Shown here: piece after piece, positions 34,429 to 44,248 of the stretch
How positions within the stretch are numbered: position 1 is the stretch's first letter
Layout: every line of letters starts with the position of its first letter
NCBI GenBank assembly: GCA_964030475.1
Contig: CAXIPT010000003.1
Span: 564,797-628,796, forward strand
Direction of reading: 5' to 3'
DNA length: 64,000 bases
From: Tethya wilhelma
Lineage: Eukaryota > Porifera > Demospongiae > Tethyida > Tethyidae
Program-made: the position numbers and the translations under genes
Notes under the pieces: generated by a model
What the model saw: the letters and a program-made list of their open reading frames with translations, nothing else
What the model was told of the DNA's origin: nothing
The model's database searches: none

Positions 34429-36036
34429 TCAGTCTTTCTTTTCTTTTCTCTTGCAGCAGGTTCTCCTACAGACAAACTGACAGCACTTCAGAGAACAATA
34501 GATGACACTCACTAGTACGACTGCTAATAGAGCGTACACATCAACATTGTAGTACTGGACCCAGCTCCATTCGTACTTGGCATAGGCTGGAATCAAGTGA
34601 TCAAATCCAACCTCTTTGTAATACTCCACTAAGTCTGCTGCCTTCTCAACACCACCAGCCGAGACAAAGATCTTCTGTAGACGTTCGACATTTCTTCTAT
34701 AGTCACCAGAGTTAATTTTAGAGATAGAACTGGTTACCTTTTCGGCTGTGATAGTGCTGGAATCCAGACTTAGACCGAGACCTTGATTAATAACTCTTCC
34801 AGCATTTCCAAATTGATCAGCAAAAGCTGGTACTACAATCAGTGGCACTCCGTTATACAGTGACTCATGAATCCCATTAAATCCTCCATGTACGATGGCC
34901 AGGCTGATAGCTTTGTGCTGGAGAACACTCAACTGAGGGGCCCATCTTGTAATGAAAACTCTCTTTGTGTCTATTTTAAGTCCTTCCACAATCTCAGGCT
35001 GTCTTAACGCCCAAACAACACTGTAGTTTGCTTCTAGTACTCCATTAATGAATGTTTTCCCTGTTTTCACGGTTATGTTAGCAAAGGAGCCCATGCTGAT
35101 GTAAACCACACTCTTTTTCTCCTTGCTGTTCATCCATTGTTCAAGATCGTTTGGAAGTGGGTCAGGGGATTGTGAGAGAAGAGGTCCAACGTAGTGTACC
35201 AGTGGCATCAGTGATCGGGAATATTCAAATCCAATTGCTGTTGGTACAATATGGGGAACATTCGTACCTGGACCTGTTGCTAGGAGAGAAGGACTGGCAT
35301 CTGGACAGTAGCGAGAGAGAGAGTCCTGCAATGAAGAAAGCATGAGATAGTTGTATCCTGGCTGTCCTATCAGAGTGTACATAGCCACTTTTAGACGATC
35401 AACAAATGGCAAATTTTCTGATACCTGTCCCATCACTGGTTGTGGCCAAGGCCATGTGGGAAATGTGTGGGGATATAATTGAACTGTACTGCCGGACATT
35501 ATTACTGGGATTTTATCTTGGCTGTAAATGCACATGCCTGCTATCACTAGTGTTTCGGCATCAAATAGTATGACGTCCCATCTTTGTTTGTCCTCTTCAG
35601 TTAGTTCCTCAAACCAAAACTTAAGCATACCTTGAGCTGTTTTTCGTACGATTTCACTAAGTTTAGTGATACTATAATCAGTTGTCTTTTTTAGAGATTC
35701 AAGAACATTATGATTGTAGAGATACTTGATTCCTTTCTTTTCCACAATGGCTTTGAATGCTGACTCTGACACCTTTCCAGTTATGAGTGTCACATTGTGT
35801 CCTCTACTGACTAGTTCCTCACCAATTGCAAGAATTGGATGAAGATGACCAAATGCTGGTGGGCTCAACAGTAGTACGTTCAATTCACGCTTAGATAATG
35901 CTAGATCTTTGTTGTTCCGGTTCAGCAAAGTTTCCATGTATTTCAAATGATGAGAATGGAGTGTTGATGCTGCGGTTAAACTGCATATAGACAGACAGCA
36001 TAACCTGGCGAGCCAGAGGAATATGTAGCTGCTCAT
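34429..36036 (-). CDS. UDP-glycosyltransferase 1 (UGT family, GT1)
   Basis: Transfers a sugar from a UDP-sugar to small lipophilic acceptors in the ER lumen. Single exon, 535 aa from the ATG at 36036. An in-frame ATG at 36126 would put 30 non-signal residues before the signal peptide (MSSYIFLWLARLCCLSICSL), so the inner start is preferred. The N-terminal acceptor domain has AFGHLHPILAIGEELVSRGH, with the His that acts as catalytic base in UGTs. The C-terminal donor domain has the UGT signature AIVHGGFNGIHESLYNGVPL followed by VPAFADQFGNAGR. A membrane helix (VDVYALLAVVLVSVIYCSL) and a Cys/Lys tail ending KEKKD (KxKxx ER retrieval) close the protein. The MYPT3-like start codon is only 276 bp downstream. 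Confidence 0.93.
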   Translation of the reverse strand: MSSYIFLWLARLCCLSICSLTAASTLHSHHLKYMETLLNRNNKDLALSKRELNVLLLSPPAFGHLHPILAIGEELVSRGHNVTLITGKVSESAFKAIVEKKGIKYLYNHNVLESLKKTTDYSITKLSEIVRKTAQGMLKFWFEELTEEDKQRWDVILFDAETLVIAGMCIYSQDKIPVIMSGSTVQLYPHTFPTWPWPQPVMGQVSENLPFVDRLKVAMYTLIGQPGYNYLMLSSLQDSLSRYCPDASPSLLATGPGTNVPHIVPTAIGFEYSRSLMPLVHYVGPLLSQSPDPLPNDLEQWMNSKEKKSVVYISMGSFANITVKTGKTFINGVLEANYSVVWALRQPEIVEGLKIDTKRVFITRWAPQLSVLQHKAISLAIVHGGFNGIHESLYNGVPLIVVPAFADQFGNAGRVINQGLGLSLDSSTITAEKVTSSISKINSGDYRRNVERLQKIFVSAGGVEKAADLVEYYKEVGFDHLIPAYAKYEWSWVQYYNVDVYALLAVVLVSVIYCSLKCCQFVCRRTCCKRKEKKD

Positions 36037-36154
36037 TTTTTGCAGATGGATAAAATAGACTGGGTTGTTGTTACAAATTTTAATAATATTAGGAATTTGA
36101 ATTGATGGTGATGCACGAAGACCCATTTATCAAACTAAAACGGAAACGTGTCGT

Positions 36155-36197
36155 GCGCGCGGTACCACGGATTGAACTCATAGGTACCGCGCGTGTT
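36155..36197. repeat. Inverted repeat upstream of UGT1
   Basis: CGCGCGGTACC and GGTACCGCGCG form inverted arms around about 15 bp. It lies about 120 bp upstream of the preferred UGT1 start, so it is either a promoter palindrome or an element end; related GCGGTAC motifs occur near 38175 and 38230. Confidence 0.5.
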
Positions 36198-36354
36198 TTG
36201 ATCACCAGGGTAGAATCTACTTATAGTCGTGGTGATTAATATTAAATCATCCGTATTAAATTAACACACAAACTTAATCATTATGAATCTGTCACAGTCG
36301 AGGAATTGTAAAAGGCCATAGATAATTATAATATTATATAAGTCTCATAATACA

Positions 36355-37998
36355 CTATTCTTTCTTTTCTTTTCTCTTGCAGCAGGTTCTCCTGCAGACA
36401 AACTGACAGCACTTCAGAGAACAATAGATGACACTCACTAGTATGACTGCTAATAGAGCGTACACATCAACATTGTAGTACTTGACCCAGCTCCACTCGT
36501 ACTTGGCATAGGCTGGAATCAAGTGATCAAATCCAACCTCTTTGTAATACTCCACTAAGTCTGCTGCCTTCTCAGCACCACCAGCCGAGACAAAGATCTT
36601 CTGTAGACGTTCAACATTTCTTCGATAGACACCTGAGTCAATTTCAGCAATGGAACTGGTTATCTTCTCAGCTGTGATAGTGCTGGCATCCAGGCTTAGA
36701 CCGAGACCTTGATTAACAACTCTTCCAGCATTGCTAATTTGATCAGCATGGGTAAAGGCTGGTACTACAATCAGTGGTACTCCATTATACAGTGACTCAT
36801 GAACCCCATTAAATCCTCCATGTACGATGGCCAGACTAATAGCTTTGTGTTGGAGAACACTCAACTGAGGGGCCCATCTTGTAATGAAAACTCTTTTTGT
36901 GTCTATTTCAAGTCCTTCCACAATCTCAGGCTGTCTTAATGCCCAAACAACACTGTAGTTTGTTTCTAGTACTCCATTAATGAATGCTTTTCCTGTTGAC
37001 TTTGTGATGTTAGCAAGGGAGCCCATGCTGATGTAAACCACACTCTTTTTCTCCTTGCTGTTCAACCATTGTTCAAGATCGTTTGGAAGTGGGTCAGGGG
37101 ATTGTGAGAGAAGAGGTCCAACGTAGTGTACCAGTGGCATCAGTGATCGAGAATATTCAAATCCAATTGCCGTTGGTACAATATGAGGAACATTCGTACC
37201 TGGACCTGTTGCTAGGACAGAAAGACTGGCATCTGGACAATAGCGAGAGAGAGAGTCTTGAACTGAAGAAACCATAATATAGTCGTGCAATGTTCGTCCT
37301 AGGCCTGTTATTGTGATTATTGCCACTTTGAGACGATCGAAAAATGGCATATTTTCTGCTGCTTGTCCCATCATTACATGTGGCCAAGGCCATGTGGGAA
37401 GTGTGTGGTGTTGTGTTTGAACTGTACTACCAGACATTACGACCGGGATTTTATCTTGACTGTAAATGCACATGCCTGCTGTTGCTAGTGTTTCGGCATC
37501 AAACAGTAAGACATCCCACCTTTGTTTGTCATCTTCTGTTAGTTCCTCAAACCAAAACTTAAGCATACTTTGAGCTGTTTTGCGTATTGTTTCTCTAATT
37601 TCAGTGATACTAAAATCATTTGTCTTTGGAGATTCAAAAACATTATGCCAATTGTAAAGATATCGGATACCTTTCTTTTCCACCATGGTTCTGATTGCTG
37701 ATTCAGGTTTGTCAGACATCCTTCCACTGATGAGTGTCACGTTGTGTCCTCGGCTAACTAGTTCCTCACCGATAGAAAGGATAGGATGAAGGTGACCAAA
37801 CGCTGTTATGCTCAACAGTGCTATGTCCAGCCGATTAACATCTTTGTCGTTTTGTAACGAAGATTCTTCTTGATCTGAGTGTCGAGAATTTAGTGCTAAT
37901 GCAGTTAAACTGCATAGAGACAGACAGCATATCAATATGGCCAGTTTGTCCAGGACCTTTCTCAATCTTGTTGCTTCTGATGTAAGAATCATCATCAC
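36355..37998 (-). CDS. UDP-glycosyltransferase 2
   Basis: Single exon, 547 aa, tandem to UGT1. The start at 37998 gives an N-terminal tail before a hydrophobic signal (LDKLAILICCLSLCSLTALA). The acceptor domain has AFGHLHPILSIGEELVSRGH. The donor domain has AIVHGGFNGVHESLYNGVPL and PAFTHADQISNAGR, where an extra TH is inserted before the conserved DQ pair compared with UGT1 and UGT3. Membrane helix and KxKxx tail (KEKKE) are conserved. Its middle and 3' parts are nearly identical to UGT1 and UGT3 at the nucleotide level, while the N-terminal domain has diverged, as expected if acceptor range varies and the UDP-sugar side is held constant. Confidence 0.92.
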   Translation of the reverse strand: MMMILTSEATRLRKVLDKLAILICCLSLCSLTALALNSRHSDQEESSLQNDKDVNRLDIALLSITAFGHLHPILSIGEELVSRGHNVTLISGRMSDKPESAIRTMVEKKGIRYLYNWHNVFESPKTNDFSITEIRETIRKTAQSMLKFWFEELTEDDKQRWDVLLFDAETLATAGMCIYSQDKIPVVMSGSTVQTQHHTLPTWPWPHVMMGQAAENMPFFDRLKVAIITITGLGRTLHDYIMVSSVQDSLSRYCPDASLSVLATGPGTNVPHIVPTAIGFEYSRSLMPLVHYVGPLLSQSPDPLPNDLEQWLNSKEKKSVVYISMGSLANITKSTGKAFINGVLETNYSVVWALRQPEIVEGLEIDTKRVFITRWAPQLSVLQHKAISLAIVHGGFNGVHESLYNGVPLIVVPAFTHADQISNAGRVVNQGLGLSLDASTITAEKITSSIAEIDSGVYRRNVERLQKIFVSAGGAEKAADLVEYYKEVGFDHLIPAYAKYEWSWVKYYNVDVYALLAVILVSVIYCSLKCCQFVCRRTCCKRKEKKE

Positions 37999-38660
37999 AG
38001 TTATTGCAAATAAACTTCACTTACTTATACTAACAATGGAAATTTTATAGTATAGTGATTGCTTTTGTACTACTCTTGATAAAAGGTGGACATATAAATT
38101 GATGCAACCAAGACTAAAAACTAATATAATATTGTGTCCCATTCCAACCGGATGTTTTAGCTACCGGTACATATTTACGCGGTACTTTCTGTGCATAATA
38201 GCTTATTATTGATGTTATTGCTGCGGGTACGCGGTACTTCCTGCGCATAAAGGCGGCCTGGTTCATATTCTGGGAATTAGGGAAGGGAACAAGCACACCT
38301 TTTAGAAGACTAATAAGATCACCAGGGTCCAGTGACAATCTCTCTCTTGCTGGTTGTATTTTGGTCCTCGTTTTGGTCAGTGGTGTATGGCTGCATTGGC
38401 TGGGGGTTGCAGCTAGCCTGAGCTAGGTATATTATGATAAACAATGATACATCAGATTAATACAATTACTTTTATACATGCAGGTTGATATTCAAAAAGT
38501 ATTAACCAAAATGATGCCAATATTATAATAATATTGCAATTGTATAATTATGATAACTTATATATGAATAAACCTGCATGCATGATAATGATACAGGGTG
38601 CATGTATGGATTATTATATTGAGCCTGATTGTCCTGATCAATAATTATAGGAAAAATATT

Positions 38661-40238
38661 TTATTCATTCTTTTCTTTTCTCTTGCAGCAGGTTCTCCTA
38701 CAGACAAACTGACAGCACTTCAGAGAACAATAGATGACACTCACTAGTATGACTGCTAATAGAGCGTACACATCAACATTGTAGTACTGGACCCAGCTCC
38801 ACTCGTACTTGGCATAGGATGGAATCAAGTGATTATATCCAACCCTTTTGTAATACTCCACTAAGTCTGCTGCCTTCTCAACACCACCAGCCGAGACAAA
38901 GATCTTCTGTAGACGTTCAACATTTCTTCTATAGTCACCAGAGTCAATTTCAGCAATAGAACTGGTTATCTTCTCAGCTGTGATAGTGTTGGAATCCAGG
39001 CTTAGACCCAGACCTTGATGGACAACCCTTCCAGCATTGCCAAATTGATCGCCAAAGGCTGGTACTACAATCAGTGGCACTCCATTATACAGTGACTCAT
39101 GAATCCCATTAAATCCTCCATGTACGATGGCCAGGCTGATAGCTTTGTGCTGGAGAACACTCAACTGAGGGGCCCATTTTGTAATGAAAACTCTCTTTGT
39201 GTCTATTTCAAGTCCTTCCACAATCTCAGGCTGTCTTAATGCCCAAACAACACTGTAGTTTGTTTCTAGTACTCCATTAATGAATGCTTTTCCTATTGTA
39301 TTAGTGATTTTAGCAACTGAGCCCATGCTGATGTAAACCACACTCTTTTTCTCCTTGCTGTTCATCCATTGTTCAAGATCGTTTGGAAGTGGGTCAGGGG
39401 ATTGTGAGAGAAGAGGTCCAACGTAGTGTACCAGTGGCATCAGTGTTCGGGAGTATTCAAATCCAATTGCTGTTGGTACAATATGGGGAACATTTGTACC
39501 TGGACCTGTTGCTAGGATAGAAGGACTAGCATCTGGACAGTAGCGAGAGAGAGAGTCTTGAATTGAAGAAACCATGAGATTGTGGTAGATTGGTTGCCCT
39601 ATAATTGTGTACATTGCTACTTTGAGACGATCAAAAAATGGCATTCTTTCAGGTTGCTGTCCCATCATTGGCTGTGGCCAAGGCCAGGTAGGATATGTAT
39701 GTGGATGTGCTTGAACTGTACTGCCAGACACTATGGCAGGGATTTTATCTTGACTGTAAATGCACATTCCTGCTGTTGCTAGCATATCGTCAAATAGTAT
39801 GATGTCCCACCTTTGCTTGTCCTGTTCCGTTAGTTCTTCGAACCAAAACTTGAGGATACCTTGTGCCATTCTTCGTATCATATCTCCTATTTCAGAGAGG
39901 CTAAGAGCATTTGTTTTTGGACCCTCAAAGACATCGTGATTGTAGAGATACTCGATACCTTTCTTTTCCACCATGGTTCTGATTGCAGACTCTGGTTTGT
40001 TCGACATCCTTCCACTGATAAGTGTTACATTGTGTCCTCGGCTTATCAGTTCTTCACCAATAGACAGGATTGGATGAAGGTGACCGAATGCAGGTGGGCT
40101 CAACAGTAGTACATTCAGTCGCTCGTTATCTTTGTCATTTTTAAGCAAAGTTTCCACAGTGACTGAGTGTTGAGAATGCAGTGCCGATACAGTTAAACTT
40201 AGAGACAAACAGCATAATATTGCTTGCAGTATATTCAT
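38661..40238 (-). CDS. UDP-glycosyltransferase 3
   Basis: Single exon, 525 aa. The signal peptide (MNILQAILCCLSLSLTVSAL) begins at the only suitable ATG. It has AFGHLHPILSIGEELISRGH, then GPGTNVPHIVPTAIGFEYSR, then the UGT signature AIVHGGFNGIHESLYNGVPL with PAFGDQFGNAGR. Membrane helix and tail KEKNE (Lys at -3 and -5, KxKxx) follow. It faces UGT4 head to head across about 400 bp, so the two probably share a divergent promoter. Most similar to UGT1 and UGT2. Confidence 0.93.
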   Translation of the reverse strand: MNILQAILCCLSLSLTVSALHSQHSVTVETLLKNDKDNERLNVLLLSPPAFGHLHPILSIGEELISRGHNVTLISGRMSNKPESAIRTMVEKKGIEYLYNHDVFEGPKTNALSLSEIGDMIRRMAQGILKFWFEELTEQDKQRWDIILFDDMLATAGMCIYSQDKIPAIVSGSTVQAHPHTYPTWPWPQPMMGQQPERMPFFDRLKVAMYTIIGQPIYHNLMVSSIQDSLSRYCPDASPSILATGPGTNVPHIVPTAIGFEYSRTLMPLVHYVGPLLSQSPDPLPNDLEQWMNSKEKKSVVYISMGSVAKITNTIGKAFINGVLETNYSVVWALRQPEIVEGLEIDTKRVFITKWAPQLSVLQHKAISLAIVHGGFNGIHESLYNGVPLIVVPAFGDQFGNAGRVVHQGLGLSLDSNTITAEKITSSIAEIDSGDYRRNVERLQKIFVSAGGVEKAADLVEYYKRVGYNHLIPSYAKYEWSWVQYYNVDVYALLAVILVSVIYCSLKCCQFVCRRTCCKRKEKNE

Positions 40239-40639
40239 TCTTCTTCTTGCTGCTTTAGCTCAGTATAATAATTATTATTATAATTATTGCAGATGAATTA
40301 CTTCTGGAGAAAATTCAATGTTACTGGATGCTTTTATAGTCTTAAGTGGTATAAATACATTTTTAATACTGTCATGTACCCTGATGAAAGATGGTGATGA
40401 AATTGATGGACTCCAGACTAAAGTTGCTGTGTGGAACCCACCGGATGTATCTGTACTTCCTTGCCAACGTGGAATAGTCCACACGCACAATTCTATTTAT
40501 ACTTTCCACGCGCAATTACGTAATGCATTTTGGTATACGCACGCGCACGCGCACGTGTACGTACGTACGTGTACTTAACTAGCTGTAGCTGTAATTGTAC
40601 GAGCTATAGTGCTTTATAACACTAACGACCACCACCTTC
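40239..40639. promoter_or_regulatory. Divergent promoter between UGT3 and UGT4
   Basis: 401 bp separate the two start codons, transcribed away from each other. At 40535-40575 there is a dense cluster of ACGCACGCGCACGCGCACGT followed by repeated TACG. It contains several CACGC/GCGTG and CACGT/ACGTG cores, the half-sites used by AhR/ARNT- and HIF-type bHLH-PAS factors. Xenobiotic control is plausible for UGTs but not shown. Alternating purine/pyrimidine DNA could also simply be a repeat. Confidence 0.4.
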
Positions 40640-42286
40640 ATGCCACACTCATCAACAATGAAGACTTTCTGTCTAAAGTTTATCATCTTGTCCTACTGTG
40701 TATATCAAGCTGTTTCCTCAGAAGAAAACAGACAGACATTTGAAGAAAATGGAGGCAATCCCAAATCTCACAATATCCTCATTTTATCTCTGCCAGGGAT
40801 CGTACACCTGCTGCCCATACTAGCTGTAGGTGAAGAACTGGTCTTGAGAGGACACAATGTCACCTTATGCACAGGACAGTTATCAGAAGACAACGAAGAA
40901 AAGTTGGTGCAACTTGCCACCAAAGCCGGAGTGAGGTATATTAGCAACGGTCGGGAATCTGGATACTGGCAACAAACAACCATCTATAAAGGGGCACCGA
41001 GCATTAAAGGAATGAGAAGGCTGGCTCCGTTTAGGAACGAAATAAACGGAATGGTTTCTTTTTGGTTTGAAGAACTAGCGAACGAAATGACAGAAAAGAG
41101 AAAATGGGATATTATCCTGTTTGACGATATCTTAATGCCGGCCGCCATGTGTATACACAATCGTGACAAAATACCTGCCATTTTGATCGGCACCACGTTG
41201 CAATCATTCCCCCATCTCTCTCCACCTTGGCCCTGGCCTCATAGCAAGACCGGAAACATTTCCGATAACTTGTCCTTTTTGCAGCGTTTTCGATCCGAAT
41301 TTGCAAAGATCTTAGGCCTAGTGAGCTCGAGTATGCGATTCTTATTAACAAATATTGGAAGTGAAGCAAATGTTATGAGTCAGTACTGTCCTAATGCTAC
41401 AGTGTCTTATCTTACATCAAGTGCTGGTATTTCTGTGCCTTATATTGTACCAACTGTTATTGGTTTTGAATATGCTCGAACACTGACACCACTTTCGCAT
41501 TACGTTGGTCCACTTCTGACAAAGAAACCCGATCTCCTACCTGGCAATCTCAAAGAATGGTTGGATAGTAAAAAGCACAAAAGCGTGATTTATGTGAGTG
41601 TAGGACCTGTGTTCAGTCTTAAGCCTGAGATAGGGAGAGCTTTTGTAGAAGGGATTCGTAAAACTGACTATAATGCTGTGATTGCTCTTGGCAAGACAAA
41701 TAATCAAGTTTTTGAAGGACTGGATGAGATTGATAGCAAGAGAATGTATGTTGTTACTCAGTGGGCCCCTCAGTTGAGTGTTCTTCAACATAAAGCTATC
41801 AGCCTGGCCATCGTACATGGAGGATTTAATGGGATTCATGAGTCACTGTATAATGGAGTACCACTGATTGTAGTACCAGCCTTTGGCGATCAATTTGGTA
41901 ATGCTGGAAGAGTTGTTAATCAAGGTCTCGGTCTAAGCCTGGATGCCAGCACTATCACAGCTGAAAAGATAACCAGTTCTATCTCTAAAATTGACTCTGG
42001 TGACTATAGAAGAAATGTTGAACGTCTACAGAAGATCTTTGTCTCGGCTGGTGGTGTTGAGAAGGCAGCAGACTTAGTGGAGTATTACAAAGAGGTTGGA
42101 TTTGATCACTTGATTCCATCCTATGCCAAGTACGAGTGGAGCTGGGTCCAGTACTACAATGTTGATGTGTACGCTTTATTAGCAGTCATACTAGTGAGTG
42201 TCATCTATTGTTCTCTGAAGTGCTGTCAGTTTGTCTGTAGGAGAACCTGCTGCAAGAGAAAAGAAAAGAAAGCTAAGACTGAATAG
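40640..42286 (+). CDS. UDP-glycosyltransferase 4
   Basis: Single exon, 548 aa (or 542 aa from the ATG at 40658, which starts the hydrophobic signal MKTFCLKFIILSYCVYQAVS directly). The N-terminal domain is clearly divergent from UGT1-3 (PGIVHLLPILAVGEELVLRG). From QWAPQLSVLQHKAISLAIVH onwards it is almost identical to UGT3 in protein and DNA, although it lies on the opposite strand. The signature AIVHGGFNGIHESLYNGVPL, the DQ pair and the membrane helix are intact. The tail is KKAKTE, where Lys at -3 and -5 again fits KxKxx. Its poly(A) signal is just before the UGT5 start. Confidence 0.92.
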   Translation: MPHSSTMKTFCLKFIILSYCVYQAVSSEENRQTFEENGGNPKSHNILILSLPGIVHLLPILAVGEELVLRGHNVTLCTGQLSEDNEEKLVQLATKAGVRYISNGRESGYWQQTTIYKGAPSIKGMRRLAPFRNEINGMVSFWFEELANEMTEKRKWDIILFDDILMPAAMCIHNRDKIPAILIGTTLQSFPHLSPPWPWPHSKTGNISDNLSFLQRFRSEFAKILGLVSSSMRFLLTNIGSEANVMSQYCPNATVSYLTSSAGISVPYIVPTVIGFEYARTLTPLSHYVGPLLTKKPDLLPGNLKEWLDSKKHKSVIYVSVGPVFSLKPEIGRAFVEGIRKTDYNAVIALGKTNNQVFEGLDEIDSKRMYVVTQWAPQLSVLQHKAISLAIVHGGFNGIHESLYNGVPLIVVPAFGDQFGNAGRVVNQGLGLSLDASTITAEKITSSISKIDSGDYRRNVERLQKIFVSAGGVEKAADLVEYYKEVGFDHLIPSYAKYEWSWVQYYNVDVYALLAVILVSVIYCSLKCCQFVCRRTCCKRKEKKAKTE

Positions 42287-42544
42287 GTTACTTTCAGTCA
42301 GTGTAAATAACTGATGTTATTATAATTTTCTTTATACCAAGTAGTAAGAATCATTATGTTCTCCTGTCAGTTATATTTTCATGTCATATTACTGATACAG
42401 TTTCAGACCAGTCACTGATTTTAATTGTCTTAGTCCAGCTGATCTATATAGCTGTTGCTGTTGTCCATCAGAAGAGCATTAGCCTTGTACTTTGTACTTT
42501 TGAGTTAATTATTGCACCAATAAGTTTAAGGGTTTGGCAAGCTG

Positions 42545-42554
42545 AATAAATAAA
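42545..42554 (+). terminator. Overlapping AATAAA poly(A) signals of UGT4
   Basis: AATAAATAAA lies 259 bp after the UGT4 stop and only about 20 bp before the UGT5 ATG at 42575, so cleavage of UGT4 mRNA would occur at or after the UGT5 start codon. Confidence 0.6.
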
Positions 42555-42574
42555 GACTGACTGTCTGTATAGAA

Positions 42575-44248
42575 ATGATCTCCCAGAAGCCAGTATTACT
42601 TCTGATCAATTTTCTGCTCATTTTGCTCACAGTAACCCAGCTGGCAGTTCCAACTACATCTTCTACCTCACTGAAAGAAGCTACTACTCAGTTTGAACAG
42701 GATAGTCACATCTCAGACTTTGACCAGAAACAAAATGCAGTGACCAAAACCGGCAGGAAGTTGAATGTTCTCTTGCTCACCACTGCCATGAGTGTGGGTC
42801 ATGTTTCTCCTCTGCTTGCTGTGGGCGAGGAGCTAACTCATAGAGGACACTCGGTTACTTTATGTTCGACACACACACTCAACAAAGAAGAAATGCTGAA
42901 GAAAATGTCCGAAAAAGTCGGAGTCTCTTTCTTATCTGCTGGAGTATCTATGGGTAAAGGAAGTACTAAACTTGATCATGATAAAAAGGGACTTAGTTTT
43001 ACCTTTGCAATGATGGGAGCTGAAGTAAGGATCATTTCTGACTTTTTTTTCAAAGAGTTTCCTGATCCAGAGAAGCTAAAAGACTTTGATTTTATCCTCT
43101 ATGCCGATCTTTTGCACTATACTGCAAAGTGCTTGAACCATAGATACTCCACACCCATAATGATGATATCAACTTTACCCGATATGTCCTCGGACACCCA
43201 ACCAAGTTGGCCTTTCCCAAATACAATCGCAGGAGATTTATCCGATAACTTGTCCTTCTTTGACAGAATCAAAGTCCTAGCTATGACCTTCACAGGTCCA
43301 TTTATAGAGAACAAAATGGCATCTGAATTGTCAAAACCTCTCGTAAACTTCTGTCCGAACATGAGCTATCACTTCTCACCCTCTCCTTACCATCCTGTTC
43401 TTTTCCCCACTACAATCGGCTTTGAATATTCGCGAACTCTTTGGCCGATGTCTACTTACGTTGGACCATTACTGACAAAGAATCCTGATCCTTTGTCAAA
43501 TGATCTCAAGTCTTGGCTTGATAAGCATCGTGACAAGAGTGTTATCTATATCAGTATGGGGTCCCACATTAACATACTCGAAGAAACTGGACGTGCGTTT
43601 ATCGAAGGTATTCTAATGACAAAGTACGATGCTGTCTGGGCACTTAGAAAAGAGAATCAGGAAATTCTAGAAGGACTTGATATCGATAAGCAGCGAATTT
43701 TTGTCATTAGCTGGGCCCCTCAGTTGAGTGTTCTTCAACACAAAGCTATCAGCCTGGCCATCGTACATGGAGGATTTAATGGGATTCATGAGTCACTGTA
43801 TAACGGAGTACCACTGATTGTAGTACCGCTATTTCTGAACAATGACCAAGTGGGAAATGGCGCAAGAGTACGCTACCAAGGTCTTGGTGTAATGTTAGAT
43901 TACAGGACACTCACAGCCGATAAGATAACCATTTCTATCACTGAAATTGATTCTGGTGACTATCGAAGAAATGTTGAACATCTACAGAAGATTTTTGTCT
44001 CGGCTGGTGGTGTTGAGAAGGCAGCAGACTTAGTGGAATATTACAAAGAGGTTGGATTTGATCACTTGATTCCAGCCTATGCCAAGTACGAGTGGAGCTG
44101 GGTCCAGTACTACAATGTTGATGTGTATGCTCTATTAGGAGTCATACTAGTGAGTGTCATCTATTGTTCTTTGAAGTGCTCTAAGTTTGTCTGTGGGAGA
44201 GCCTGCTACAAGGCTGAGGAAAGCCTAGCCATGCACATTATGCTATAA
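42575..44248 (+). CDS. UDP-glycosyltransferase 5 (divergent tail)
   Basis: Single exon, 557 aa, with a signal peptide (VLLLINFLLILLTVTQLAVP). The acceptor domain is the most divergent of the cluster (TAMSVGHVSPLLAVGEELTH). The donor domain carries WAPQLSVLQHKAISLAIVHG and the full signature, then VPLFLNNDQVGNGARV, which differs from the AFGDQFGNAG of the others. The block from SWAPQLSV to VPLIVVP, and again the block around VSAGGVEKAADLVEYYKEVG, is nucleotide-near-identical to UGT3/4. The segment between them is not, which marks patchy gene conversion. After the membrane helix the tail reads AEESLAMHIML, so the KxKxx ER-retrieval signal of the other four is lost. An AATAAA near 44325 may be its poly(A) signal. 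Confidence 0.92.
   Translation: MISQKPVLLLINFLLILLTVTQLAVPTTSSTSLKEATTQFEQDSHISDFDQKQNAVTKTGRKLNVLLLTTAMSVGHVSPLLAVGEELTHRGHSVTLCSTHTLNKEEMLKKMSEKVGVSFLSAGVSMGKGSTKLDHDKKGLSFTFAMMGAEVRIISDFFFKEFPDPEKLKDFDFILYADLLHYTAKCLNHRYSTPIMMISTLPDMSSDTQPSWPFPNTIAGDLSDNLSFFDRIKVLAMTFTGPFIENKMASELSKPLVNFCPNMSYHFSPSPYHPVLFPTTIGFEYSRTLWPMSTYVGPLLTKNPDPLSNDLKSWLDKHRDKSVIYISMGSHINILEETGRAFIEGILMTKYDAVWALRKENQEILEGLDIDKQRIFVISWAPQLSVLQHKAISLAIVHGGFNGIHESLYNGVPLIVVPLFLNNDQVGNGARVRYQGLGVMLDYRTLTADKITISITEIDSGDYRRNVEHLQKIFVSAGGVEKAADLVEYYKEVGFDHLIPAYAKYEWSWVQYYNVDVYALLGVILVSVIYCSLKCSKFVCGRACYKAEESLAMHIML

Noticed and set aside
14578..44248. Functional linkage of deaminases, acidic protein, MYPT3-like gene and UGTs as one system
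   Set aside because: They share orientation in part, but there is no shared promoter, fusion or known pathway; the MYPT3-like gene is a conserved housekeeping type in between, so adjacency looks incidental.
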